The position numbers and the translations under genes were made by a program. The notes under the pieces were generated by a model that ran no database searches, was not told the DNA's origin, and worked only from the letters and a program-made list of their open reading frames with translations. From NCBI GenBank assembly GCA_039816705.1, contig JBCBXF010000068.1:1-13553 (forward strand): 13,553 nucleotides of DNA, in the 5' to 3' direction. This document shows, piece by piece, positions 7,243-13,553 of this stretch. Every line of letters starts with the position of its first letter. The stretch's first letter is position 1. This stretch comes from CALHAX01 sp039816705 (GTDB lineage: Bacteria; Pseudomonadota; Alphaproteobacteria; Rhizobiales; CALHAX01).

Positions 7243-8409
7243 ATGACTGGACACATCATCGGATGGGCCCACAGCGCGTTCGGCAAGCGTGAGGAAGAGG
7301 GCGTTGAAGAGCTGATGGGGCTTGTGGCGCGTGATGCGATTGCGCACTCCGGCCTCGCGTTTGAAGACATCGGGGCGATTTACGTCGGTGTGTTCAATGC
7401 CGGTTTCACGAAGCAGGATTTCCCCTCGTCTCTGGTTTTCCAATCTGTGCCGGAACTGCGGTATACGCCAGCAACGCGGCTCGAGAACGCCTGTGCGACG
7501 GGCTCGGCGGCGGTGCATGCGGGGCTCAACTATGTCGCGGGCAACCGAGGCAAGGCGGCGCTGATCGTCGGCGCGGAAAAGATGACCCACACGCCGGGAG
7601 CTCAAGTCGGCGACAACCTTCTGAATGCCTGCTACCGGCGCGAAGAGGAAAATGTCGAGGGTGGGTTTGCCGGCATCTTCGCCCAGATCGCACAGCGCTA
7701 CTTCCAGGAGCATGGCGACCGGTCTGAGGCGCTGGCGCGGATCGCGGCGAAGAACCATGTGAATGGAATGGCGAACCCTTATGCCCAATTGCGCAAGAAT
7801 TTCGGCTTTGAGTTCTGCAACGAGGTTTCGGATAAAAATCCGATTGTTGCGCCCCCGTTGCGCCGCACGGATTGCTCGCTCGTCTCGGACGGGGCGGCGG
7901 CGATCGTTGTTGCGGACGCAGAAATCGCAATGTCGGCGCCGCGCGCGGTCACGTTTCGGGGCCGGGCCCAGGTGAATGATCTGCTGCCGATCCGCGAGCG
8001 TGACATCACGGCATTTGAGGGGTGTCGGCGTGCGTGGCAGGAGGCGCTCACTGCGGCGGACCTCACGCTCGATGATCTTGATCTTGTTGAGACGCACGAC
8101 TGTTTCACGATAGCCGAGTTGATCGAGTACGAAGCGATGGGGCTGGCCGCGCCCGGCGAGGGGCACCGTGCGATCGAGGAAGGATGGGTCGCTAAGGACG
8201 GGAAATTGCCGGTCAATGTATCCGGTGGTTTGAAGGCAAAGGGGCACCCGATCGGTGCGACCGGCGTTTCAATGCACGCATTGTGCGCGATGCAACTCTG
8301 CGGTGAGGCCGGTGAAATGCAGGTTGGCGATGCGACCACGGCCGGCATCTTCAACATGGGCGGTGCTGCGGTCGCCAATTTCGTCAGCGTGCTTGAGCGG
8401 TCTCGCTGA
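7243..8409 (+). CDS. Thiolase family protein, SCP2/SCPx-type acetyl-CoA acyltransferase
   Basis: Predicted CoA-dependent Claisen or retro-Claisen enzyme of lipid or ketone metabolism, cytosolic. It has 388 residues, full thiolase length. The nucleophile Cys84 sits in ENACATGS; the C-terminal half has THDCF (His285, Cys287) and GGLKAKGHPIGATG (328-341) with catalytic His335. The last motif is FNMGG (370-374) where classical FadA/PhaA thiolases carry a second catalytic Cys in CxGGG. That change, together with the HDCF motif, marks the SCP2-type branch. It may degrade or condense branched or sterol-type acyl-CoAs, but related proteins often lack an assigned substrate. It lies 51 bases after the GNAT gene with its own strong ribosome site, and it converges on a thioesterase, which is another acyl-CoA enzyme. 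Confidence 0.88.
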   Translation: MTGHIIGWAHSAFGKREEEGVEELMGLVARDAIAHSGLAFEDIGAIYVGVFNAGFTKQDFPSSLVFQSVPELRYTPATRLENACATGSAAVHAGLNYVAGNRGKAALIVGAEKMTHTPGAQVGDNLLNACYRREEENVEGGFAGIFAQIAQRYFQEHGDRSEALARIAAKNHVNGMANPYAQLRKNFGFEFCNEVSDKNPIVAPPLRRTDCSLVSDGAAAIVVADAEIAMSAPRAVTFRGRAQVNDLLPIRERDITAFEGCRRAWQEALTAADLTLDDLDLVETHDCFTIAELIEYEAMGLAAPGEGHRAIEEGWVAKDGKLPVNVSGGLKAKGHPIGATGVSMHALCAMQLCGEAGEMQVGDATTAGIFNMGGAAVANFVSVLERSR

Positions 8410-8447
8410 CAGAGCACCAACCCTCAGTCCGCATTGGTTGGCTCTGT
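8409..8447. terminator. Inverted repeat over the thiolase/thioesterase convergent junction
   Basis: ACAGAGC (8409-8415) pairs with GCTCTGT (8441-8447), and CAACC (8418-8422) pairs with GGTTG (8436-8440), giving 12 bp with a 2-base bulge and a 13-base loop. It starts at the last base of the thiolase stop and runs into the end of the thioesterase gene. The position between convergent genes suggests a bidirectional terminator; no T-run is present, so this rests on structure and place. Confidence 0.5.
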
Positions 8448-9011
8448 GGTCGGCATTGGCGCTTTGCCAACGCGGTTCATCTCTGTCTCGGCGGCGAGCA
8501 ACGCCCTGACATCTTCACGGATCGGTTGCTCGACAATCTCGAGACCCGAGATTGCGAGCAGTTCGTCGATGGTCACAAACCGGCGGGCCTTGCGGTCGTA
8601 GAGACCGGCCTTCAGCACGGCCAGAAAAGCGAGCTGACCGGCGCGGCGCCCCGTCTCTGCATAGATGCGCTGCTCGAAAAACACTTGCGTATCGATCCAT
8701 CCGACAATCCGCGTCTCTAGGCGATAGCGGGTCCAGAATCGCATCTCGCGGATCCAGCGCACACTCGCCGTGGTGACGACTGGGGTCCATCCATTCTTGA
8801 GTACCGGCTTTAGGAGGTTTGAGCGGATCAGCCAATCTGTGCGGCCATGGTCGAGCAGTGTGAGATAACGCCCGTTGTTCATGTGCAGCGACGTATCGAG
8901 ATCGTTGGGCCAGACGCGGCCGGTCAGGCTCGATACGCTGTCGCTGCGCGCGAGTTTTGGCGCGCGGAAGGCGGTGAAGAAGAGCGCGATGAGGCGGAAC
9001 CAAAGGTTCAT
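8424..9011 (-). CDS. Hotdog-fold acyl-CoA/acyl-ACP thioesterase-like protein (THEM6-like)
   Basis: Predicted thioesterase of the 4-hydroxybenzoyl-CoA/YbgC-type hotdog group, closest in feel to THEM6-like proteins. The 195-residue product begins with a hydrophobic segment (LWFRLIALFFTAF, residues 3-15), suggesting membrane association. The hotdog core follows: WPNDLDTSLHMNNGRYL at 34-50 contains the family Asp (Asp37/39) and HMNN, then the strand series VRWIREMRFWTRYRLET. The C-terminal 30 residues are charged and probably flexible. The ATG at 9011 has GGAG about 10 bases upstream on the - strand. It ends 14 bases from the stop of the convergent thiolase. The substrate is unknown; many such proteins are only annotated as thioesterase family. 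Confidence 0.8.
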   Translation of the reverse strand: MNLWFRLIALFFTAFRAPKLARSDSVSSLTGRVWPNDLDTSLHMNNGRYLTLLDHGRTDWLIRSNLLKPVLKNGWTPVVTTASVRWIREMRFWTRYRLETRIVGWIDTQVFFEQRIYAETGRRAGQLAFLAVLKAGLYDRKARRFVTIDELLAISGLEIVEQPIREDVRALLAAETEMNRVGKAPMPTTEPTNAD

Positions 9012-9152
9012 GGATCGTGGTCTCCGGATAGGTGAGTCTGCGAGGTAGACGGAGGGTGGCTTGGAGACAACCGTGTTGCTGGCCCTTGCGGTTGGCGGGC
9101 GGCTGCGCGACAGAGCGCTCCTATCTCAACTTTGCGATGCCGAAGCAGTCTT
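9012..9152. promoter_or_regulatory. Divergent promoter region, thioesterase / dgcN
   Basis: 141 bases lie between the divergent starts. The region must contain the promoter of the dgcN unit. The only clear symmetry is the 8-base palindrome GAGCGCTC at 9113-9120, 32 bases before the dgcN ATG. I found no good -35/-10 pair. No regulator gene such as dgcR is adjacent. Confidence 0.35.
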
Positions 9153-10148
9153 ATGATTGAAACGCCGTATCTCCTTTTTCTTGGCGACGCGCCTGACCCG
9201 CTTGCTGCCAAGGTTGCACAGGGCATCCGCGATTGGCGGCCGGAGTTTTGCGTCGGCCAGCTGCGACTTGATGGGTGTCAGGCGGATCTCGGCGTGCCGG
9301 ATCTGTCGCTTGCTGCAGCGCGTGAGGCCGGCGCGAAGACATTGGTGATCGGCGTTGCGAACCGCGGAGGGAAAATCTCGACGCACTGGCTGAGTGTGCT
9401 CGGCGAGGCGCTCGGGCACGGTTTTGATCTCGCGTCGGGGCTTCATAACCTGCTGCGGGATGAGCCGATGCTTGTTGAGGCGGCTCAAAAACACGGTCGC
9501 ACGCTGCACGATGTACGGGTGCCGAGCGTTGAGTATCCGATTGCGAACGGCGTGAAGCGCACGGGCAAGCGTTGTCTAGCCGTTGGGACCGATTGCTCGG
9601 TCGGCAAAATGTACACGGCGCTGTGTATGGAGCGTGAGATGCGTGCGCGCGGCATGAAGGCGACGTTCCGTGCAACCGGTCAGACCGGCATTCTGGTCAC
9701 CGGCGGAGGTGTCCCGCTGGATGCCGTGATTGCGGACTTCATGGCGGGCTCGGTCGAGTGGCTCACACCGGACAACGATGCCGACCACTGGGATCTCATC
9801 GAAGGGCAAGGTTCGCTTTTTCATCCGTCCTTCTCCGGTGTCACCATGGCACTCATTCATGGCGGCCAACCGGACGCGTTGATTCTCTCTCATGAGCCGA
9901 CACGCACACACATGCGCGGGTTGCCGACATATACATTGCCTAGCCTCGAAGCTCTGCACGAAGCGGCGATGGCTATGGCGCAGATTGTAAATCCCAACGT
10001 CAAGACGACAGGCGTTTCGATCAACACGAAAGCGCTTGGCGAGGATGAGGCCCGGCGACTGTGCGAAGAGACTGAGGCACGGCTCGGCCTGCCAACGACC
10101 GATCCTTTCCGCTTCGGTGCGGGGAAGCTCGTCGACGGGCTCGCCTGA
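9153..10148 (+). CDS. dgcN: DgcN, D-glutamate N-acetyltransferase (DUF1611)
   Basis: First gene of the D-amino-acid unit. Characterised DgcN proteins acetylate D-Glu to N-acetyl-D-Glu using acetyl-CoA, the first step of a D-glutamate catabolic route described in marine Pseudoalteromonas and common in Rhodobacterales. The 331-residue product opens with MIETPYLLFLGDA, a hallmark of the family. The N-terminal Rossmann-like part (1-130) is followed by the C-terminal DUF1611 domain with a P-loop-like GTDCSVGKM at 145-153. Other conserved stretches are RATGQTGI 173-180, GGGVPLDAV 184-192, and IEGQGSLFHPSFSGV 216-230. I placed the start at the ATG 9153; the frame extends 21 bases up to a TTG at 9132 with no better ribosome site. 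The identity is strong because dgcA follows after 4 bases. Confidence 0.9.
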   Translation: MIETPYLLFLGDAPDPLAAKVAQGIRDWRPEFCVGQLRLDGCQADLGVPDLSLAAAREAGAKTLVIGVANRGGKISTHWLSVLGEALGHGFDLASGLHNLLRDEPMLVEAAQKHGRTLHDVRVPSVEYPIANGVKRTGKRCLAVGTDCSVGKMYTALCMEREMRARGMKATFRATGQTGILVTGGGVPLDAVIADFMAGSVEWLTPDNDADHWDLIEGQGSLFHPSFSGVTMALIHGGQPDALILSHEPTRTHMRGLPTYTLPSLEALHEAAMAMAQIVNPNVKTTGVSINTKALGEDEARRLCEETEARLGLPTTDPFRFGAGKLVDGLA

Positions 10149-10152
10149 TCGC

Positions 10153-11142
10153 ATGGCCATTTCACTGCACGTCGAGGAGACGGTGTTTCGGCTTGCGGAA
10201 GTTTTCACGATTTCGCGCGGTTCACGCACGCATGCTCGTGTCGTGACTGTGACGTTGCGCGAGGGATCAGCCGTCGGGCGGGGCGAGTGTGTTCCGTATG
10301 CGCGTTATGGTGAGAGCACTGCGAGTGTGATTGCGCAGATCGAGGCGATGCATGATGCGCTTGTGGGTGACGGATTTGACCGTTCCGCGCTGCAGGTCGA
10401 AATGCCGCCCGGGGCCGCGCGTTTCGCGCTTGATTCCGCGCTTTGGGACCTTGATGCGAAGCGCTCGGGGCAGCGCGCTTGGCGGCTTGCGGGGCTTGCG
10501 CAAGAGCCGGGGCCAGAGATTACAGCCTACACATTGTCACTCGCCGCGCCCGATGAGATGCGTGCCAAGGCCCAGGCCAATGCGCACCGCCCGCTGCTCA
10601 AGATCAAGCTTGGCGGGGAGGGCGATATGGCCCGGCTTGAGGCGGTCCGTGAAGGCGCGCCGGATACCGCGATCATCGTCGATGCCAACGAGGGTTGGAG
10701 CGCGGAGGAATATGTTGCGCTCGCTCCCGCTCTGTTGCGGCTCGGTGTGCGGATGGTGGAACAACCGCTGCCGGCCGGTGCCGATGATATGCTCGCTGAG
10801 ATCGCGCGCCCACTGCCGGTTTGTGCGGATGAGGCGTGTCATGATCGCGCATCGCTCCATGGTCTTTCGGGCAAGTATGACATGATCAATATCAAGCTCG
10901 ATAAGACGGGCGGGCTCACGGAAGCTCTGGCGTTGCGCGCGGAGGCCGAGGCGGCGGGCTTTTCTATCATGGTTGGATGTATGATCGGATCGTCGCTCGC
11001 GATGGCGCCGGCGACGCTTGTCGCGCAAGGTGCGGCCTTTACCGATCTCGATGCGCCGCTGCTGCTTGGCGAAGATCGCCAGACGCCTTTGGCATATGAT
11101 GAGCGCGGGGTTTATCCTCCCGCTCCGGAGCTTTGGGGATGA
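10153..11142 (+). CDS. dgcA: DgcA, N-acetyl-D-glutamate racemase (enolase superfamily, dipeptide-epimerase-like)
   Basis: Second step of the proposed route: N-acetyl-D-Glu to N-acetyl-L-Glu. The 329-residue product is an enolase-superfamily enzyme of the Ala-Glu epimerase branch with every catalytic residue in place: acid/base Lys150 and Lys152 in LLKIKLGG, metal ligands Asp177 (IIVDANEGW), Glu203 (MVEQPLP) and Asp226 (VCADEACHD), and opposite-face Lys248 (INIKLDKTGG). The loop MVGCMIGSSLAMAPA (273-287) is typical. Without DgcN next door I would have called it an L-Ala-D/L-Glu epimerase of murein recycling, and that remains the alternative. The frame is open from 10036 inside dgcN, but the ATG at 10153, 4 bases past the dgcN stop, gives the normal family N-terminus. 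The ribosome site is weak, so coupling to dgcN translation is likely. Confidence 0.88.
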   Translation: MAISLHVEETVFRLAEVFTISRGSRTHARVVTVTLREGSAVGRGECVPYARYGESTASVIAQIEAMHDALVGDGFDRSALQVEMPPGAARFALDSALWDLDAKRSGQRAWRLAGLAQEPGPEITAYTLSLAAPDEMRAKAQANAHRPLLKIKLGGEGDMARLEAVREGAPDTAIIVDANEGWSAEEYVALAPALLRLGVRMVEQPLPAGADDMLAEIARPLPVCADEACHDRASLHGLSGKYDMINIKLDKTGGLTEALALRAEAEAAGFSIMVGCMIGSSLAMAPATLVAQGAAFTDLDAPLLLGEDRQTPLAYDERGVYPPAPELWG

Positions 11143-12002
11143 CAGGAATGCGAACCGTTTATCTGAATGGCGCCTATGTGCCGGAAAACGAGGCACAGGT
11201 CTCTGTATTCGATCGCGGATTTCTGTTCGCAGACGCCGTATACGAGGTGACAACGGTCATCGATGGCAAACTGATTGGCTTCGACGGACACATCACGCGG
11301 CTGCAACGTTCGCTGAATGAACTTGAAATCCCGCTGACGGTGGATCGCACGGAGATGCTTGCGATCCATCATGAGTTGATCGCACGCAACGCGATTGATG
11401 AGGGACTCATTTATCTCCAGATCTCACGTGGTAATCCGCGCGACCGTGACTTTGCGTTTCCGCCGGAAGATACGGCACCGACCATTGTCCTGTTCACGCA
11501 GAAAAAGCGGGTGCGGGGCGTGGCGACGGAGCGCGACGGGATCACGGTGGTATCAGTCGATGACCTTCGATGGGGGCGGCGGGATATCAAAACGGTGCAA
11601 CTGCTTTATCCCTCGCTTGCCAAGATGGAGGCGAAATCCCGCGGGGCGGATGATGCGTGGATGGTGCAGGACGGGTTCGTGACTGAAGGTACGTCGAACA
11701 ACGCCTACATCGTGCGCGACGGAAAAATCATCACGCGCAATCTGTCGAACGACATTCTCCACGGCATCACGCGCAAATCCGTGTTGGCGTGCGCGGCATT
11801 GCTTCAAATGGAAGTCGAGGAGCGCCCGTTTACGCTTGAGGAGGCCTATGAAGCGGATGAGGCATTCGCAACATCGGCATCAGGCTTTACAACGCCCGTC
11901 GTTGCGATTGACGGACATCAAATCGGCACCGGGAAACCGGGTGCTGTGGTCGGTCGGTTGCGGGCAACGTATCTGGAAGAGAATCTCAAAGCAGCTGTTT
12001 GA
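11139..12002 (+). CDS. dat: D-amino-acid aminotransferase (PLP class IV)
   Basis: PLP enzyme that exchanges amino groups between D-amino acids and 2-oxo acids, typically D-Ala + 2-oxoglutarate to pyruvate + D-Glu. The 287-residue product has the standard class IV pattern: RTVYLNGAYVP near the N-terminus, DRGFLFADAVYEV at 25-37, PLP-lysine Lys151 in RRDIK, Glu183 of VTEGTSNN (N1 contact), and the SNDILHGITRKSV phosphate-binding stretch at 203-215. The pattern YEVT at 35-38 and RRDIK fits the D-specific branch better than BCAT or ADC lyase. The ATG at 11139 overlaps the dgcA TGA as ATGA, with GGAG at 11126-11129; the ATG at 11148 is a possible alternative giving MRTVYLNG. Position right after dgcN-dgcA implies it supplies or drains D-Glu. 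Specificity is inferred. Confidence 0.86.
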   Translation: MTGMRTVYLNGAYVPENEAQVSVFDRGFLFADAVYEVTTVIDGKLIGFDGHITRLQRSLNELEIPLTVDRTEMLAIHHELIARNAIDEGLIYLQISRGNPRDRDFAFPPEDTAPTIVLFTQKKRVRGVATERDGITVVSVDDLRWGRRDIKTVQLLYPSLAKMEAKSRGADDAWMVQDGFVTEGTSNNAYIVRDGKIITRNLSNDILHGITRKSVLACAALLQMEVEERPFTLEEAYEADEAFATSASGFTTPVVAIDGHQIGTGKPGAVVGRLRATYLEENLKAAV

Positions 12003-12023
12003 CGCGGTGCGAGGACCTCATTG

Positions 12024-13085
12024 ATGACGCACTACAAGATTGCGACGATCCCCGGCGATGGCATTGGTCTTGAGGTCGTGCCAGAAGGGATCAAGGTGCT
12101 GGAGGCCGTCGGGCGTCAGCACGACATCTCCTTCGCATGGGATCAATTCGACTGGTCGTGCGAGCGTTATCACAAGACCGGTGCGATGATGCCGGACGAT
12201 GCGCTCGATCAGATCGCGGGCCATGATGCGATCTACCTAGGCGCGGTTGGCTTTCCCGGAGTGCCGGATCATGTGTCGCTGTGGGGTCTGTTGATCCCGA
12301 TCCGCCGGACGTTTCGTCAGTACATCAATCTGCGTCCTGTCAGGTTGTTTGATGGGCTGGCGAGCCCGCTGGCGAACCGCGCGCCCGGCGAGATTGACTA
12401 CTGGATTGTGCGTGAGAACAACGAGGGTGAATATTCCTCCATCGGCGGACGGCTCTACGAGGGTACGGACGAGGAGGCCGCGTTCCAGCAATCTGTGTTC
12501 ACGCGTAAGGGCTGTGATCGCGTACTGCGTTATGCATTCGAGCTGGCCAAAACCCGCCCGGCGAAATCCGTCACGTCAGCCACGAAGTCCAACGGCATTT
12601 CGATTTCGATGCCATACTGGGATGAGCGCTTTGCAGAGATGTCCGCGCAATATCCTGACATCGAGACGGCGCAGTTTCATATCGATATTCTGACCGCGCA
12701 CTTCGTGCAGCATCCGGACTGGTTTGATGTCGTTGTTGGATCGAACCTATTCGGGGACATTCTGTCTGATCTCGGCCCAGCGACGACCGGCACCATTGCC
12801 ATTGCACCGGGCGGCAACATCAATCCTGAAAAAGATCACCCGTCGATGTTCGAGCCGGTCCACGGTTCGGCACCGGATATCGCGGGCAAGGGCATTGCCA
12901 ACCCCATCGGCCAGATATGGTCCGGTGCGATGATGCTGGATCACCTTGGGGAGACAAAAGCTGCCGCAGATATTGTCGGTGCGATTGAGACCGTGATCCG
13001 CGACGGCGATTGCCTGACGCGCGATATGGGCGGCAGCGCATCGTGTCGCGAGCTTGGTGACGCGATCGTGTCAGCTTGTGGCTAG
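12024..13085 (+). CDS. Beta-decarboxylating dehydrogenase, tartrate/D-malate dehydrogenase (TtuC/DmlA) type
   Basis: NAD- and divalent-metal-dependent oxidative decarboxylase of a 2-hydroxyacid. The 353-residue product begins THYKIATIPGDGIG, the usual start, and carries VPDHVSLWGLL, which separates tartrate/D-malate enzymes from isopropylmalate and isocitrate dehydrogenases. Other elements: RRTFRQYINLRP with substrate Arg residues at 94-104, RENNEGEYSS with the catalytic Tyr137, SATKSNG with Lys188, metal Asp221, Asp245 and Asp249 in NLFGDILSDLG, and EPVHGSAPD at 277-285. All are intact. Known family members act on L-tartrate, meso-tartrate and D-malate. The frame begins with a TTG at 12021; I prefer the ATG at 12024, with GAGGA at 12011-12015. 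It lies 21 bases after the aminotransferase as the fourth gene of the unit. Its link to D-Glu metabolism is unknown. Confidence 0.85.
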   Translation: MTHYKIATIPGDGIGLEVVPEGIKVLEAVGRQHDISFAWDQFDWSCERYHKTGAMMPDDALDQIAGHDAIYLGAVGFPGVPDHVSLWGLLIPIRRTFRQYINLRPVRLFDGLASPLANRAPGEIDYWIVRENNEGEYSSIGGRLYEGTDEEAAFQQSVFTRKGCDRVLRYAFELAKTRPAKSVTSATKSNGISISMPYWDERFAEMSAQYPDIETAQFHIDILTAHFVQHPDWFDVVVGSNLFGDILSDLGPATTGTIAIAPGGNINPEKDHPSMFEPVHGSAPDIAGKGIANPIGQIWSGAMMLDHLGETKAAADIVGAIETVIRDGDCLTRDMGGSASCRELGDAIVSACG

Positions 13086-13096
13086 TGCTGTTGATG

Positions 13097-13553
13097 TCAG
13101 CGCAGGGCTGGTTTTTTTGCCACTGCCTGTTGCGTCGGGCTCGCGAGGCGAGACTTTGCCGCGATGATGCGGGCGTAGGCGGCGCGGATACGCGACAGCT
13201 TGATGCGCCCGCTTAGCACCGCTTCGCGAATGTGCCGGTGGATGGCATCAACGACGCCCGGCCCCCGGGTTGTTCCATCTGAAAACATCAGAATGTCGTT
13301 GCCGGCGGCGACGCTGCGGATGACGCGCTCTTTCAGCGAGAAGCGGCGGGTCACGGCGGCCATCTCCAGATCATCGGTAATGACGATCCCGCGATAGCCG
13401 AGGCGGCCGCGCAATTCTCCGAGTATCGCTTGCCGGGACAGCGATGCCGGGATGCGTCCGGAGACTCCGGCAAAGCGCGGATGATAAAGGTGACCAACCA
13501 TCACCTTATCGTGCACTGGCAGGCGGAGACGGTCCCGATATGGTGATGGTTGG
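13097..13553 (-). CDS. nagZ: Beta-N-acetylhexosaminidase, GH3 NagZ type, C-terminal part
   Basis: C-terminal part of a cytosolic glycosidase that removes GlcNAc from anhydro-muropeptides during cell-wall recycling. The frame runs off the right edge: codons beyond the GTG at 13516 read QPSPYRDRLRLP, so that GTG is not the start and roughly half of the usual 330-350 residues are missing. Visible family features are VMVGHLYHP (matching the VMxAH region), SRQAILGELRGRLGYRG, and GIVITDDLEMAAV, where the first Asp of DDL is the expected nucleophile, then AGNDILMFSD. The Lys/Arg-rich tail ends at 13097. The gene converges on the dehydrogenase with 11 bases between stops, and no clear terminator is seen there. 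Another GH3 exo-hexosaminidase is possible. Confidence 0.82.
   Translation of the reverse strand, partial: QPSPYRDRLRLPVHDKVMVGHLYHPRFAGVSGRIPASLSRQAILGELRGRLGYRGIVITDDLEMAAVTRRFSLKERVIRSVAAGNDILMFSDGTTRGPGVVDAIHRHIREAVLSGRIKLSRIRAAYARIIAAKSRLASPTQQAVAKKPALR

Noticed and set aside
7204..8247. Long open frame on the - strand antisense to the thiolase (347 codons)
   Set aside because: Arg-rich shadow of the thiolase; no ribosome site or family signature.
10036..10152. Extended start of dgcA inside dgcN
   Set aside because: The extra 39 residues are Arg/Ser-rich out-of-frame dgcN sequence; the ATG at 10153 gives the standard enolase-superfamily N-terminus.
13514..13516. GTG at 13516 as the start of the NagZ-like gene
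   Set aside because: The frame is open to the right edge and GH3 NagZ proteins need about 200 further residues upstream.
1..13553. Mobile elements, CRISPR arrays, tRNA or rRNA genes
   Set aside because: No transposase or integrase motifs, no regularly spaced repeats, and no cloverleaf or rRNA-like sequence noticed on either strand.

Overview
The window looks like a chromosomal segment of an alphaproteobacterium. GC is high (roughly 60% by eye), genes are closely packed, and the protein families (long CapD/FlaA1-type dehydratase, MsbA-like ABC exporter, NodB-type deacetylase, MgtE, DgcN/DgcA) are ones typically met in that class. I cannot name the species. I see no insertion sequence, phage gene, CRISPR array, tRNA or rRNA.

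Layout. Bases 1-5099 are mostly cell-envelope genes: the C-terminal two thirds of a membrane-type nucleotide-sugar 4,6-dehydratase (+, cut by the left edge), a 63-residue unknown ORF (+), an MsbA-like ABC exporter (-), about 580 bases without a convincing gene, and a secreted polysaccharide deacetylase (-). Bases 5322-8409 are a co-directional + strand run: MgtE magnesium channel, GNAT acetyltransferase, and an SCP2-type thiolase. The thiolase converges on a hotdog thioesterase (-, 8424-9011), with a strong inverted repeat over the junction.

The most interesting part is 9153-13085, a tight four-gene + strand unit: dgcN, dgcA, a D-amino-acid aminotransferase and a TtuC-like beta-decarboxylating dehydrogenase (gaps of 4 bases, a 4-base ATGA overlap, and 21 bases). 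DgcN and DgcA are known as a D-glutamate catabolic pair (N-acetylation, then racemisation of N-acetyl-D-Glu). The aminotransferase directly after them would turn D-Ala and other D-amino acids into D-Glu using 2-oxoglutarate, so the unit reads as a funnel from peptidoglycan D-amino acids to N-acetyl-L-glutamate. The fourth enzyme has no assigned place in that pathway and is the main open question. A NagZ-like beta-N-acetylhexosaminidase (-, cut by the right edge) converges on the unit and strengthens the link with cell-wall turnover.

Start sites were moved inward from the longest open frames for six genes (ABC exporter, deacetylase, mgtE, dgcN, dgcA, aminotransferase) and by one codon for the dehydrogenase. 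The reasons were ribosome binding sites, ATG versus TTG, or gene overlap.
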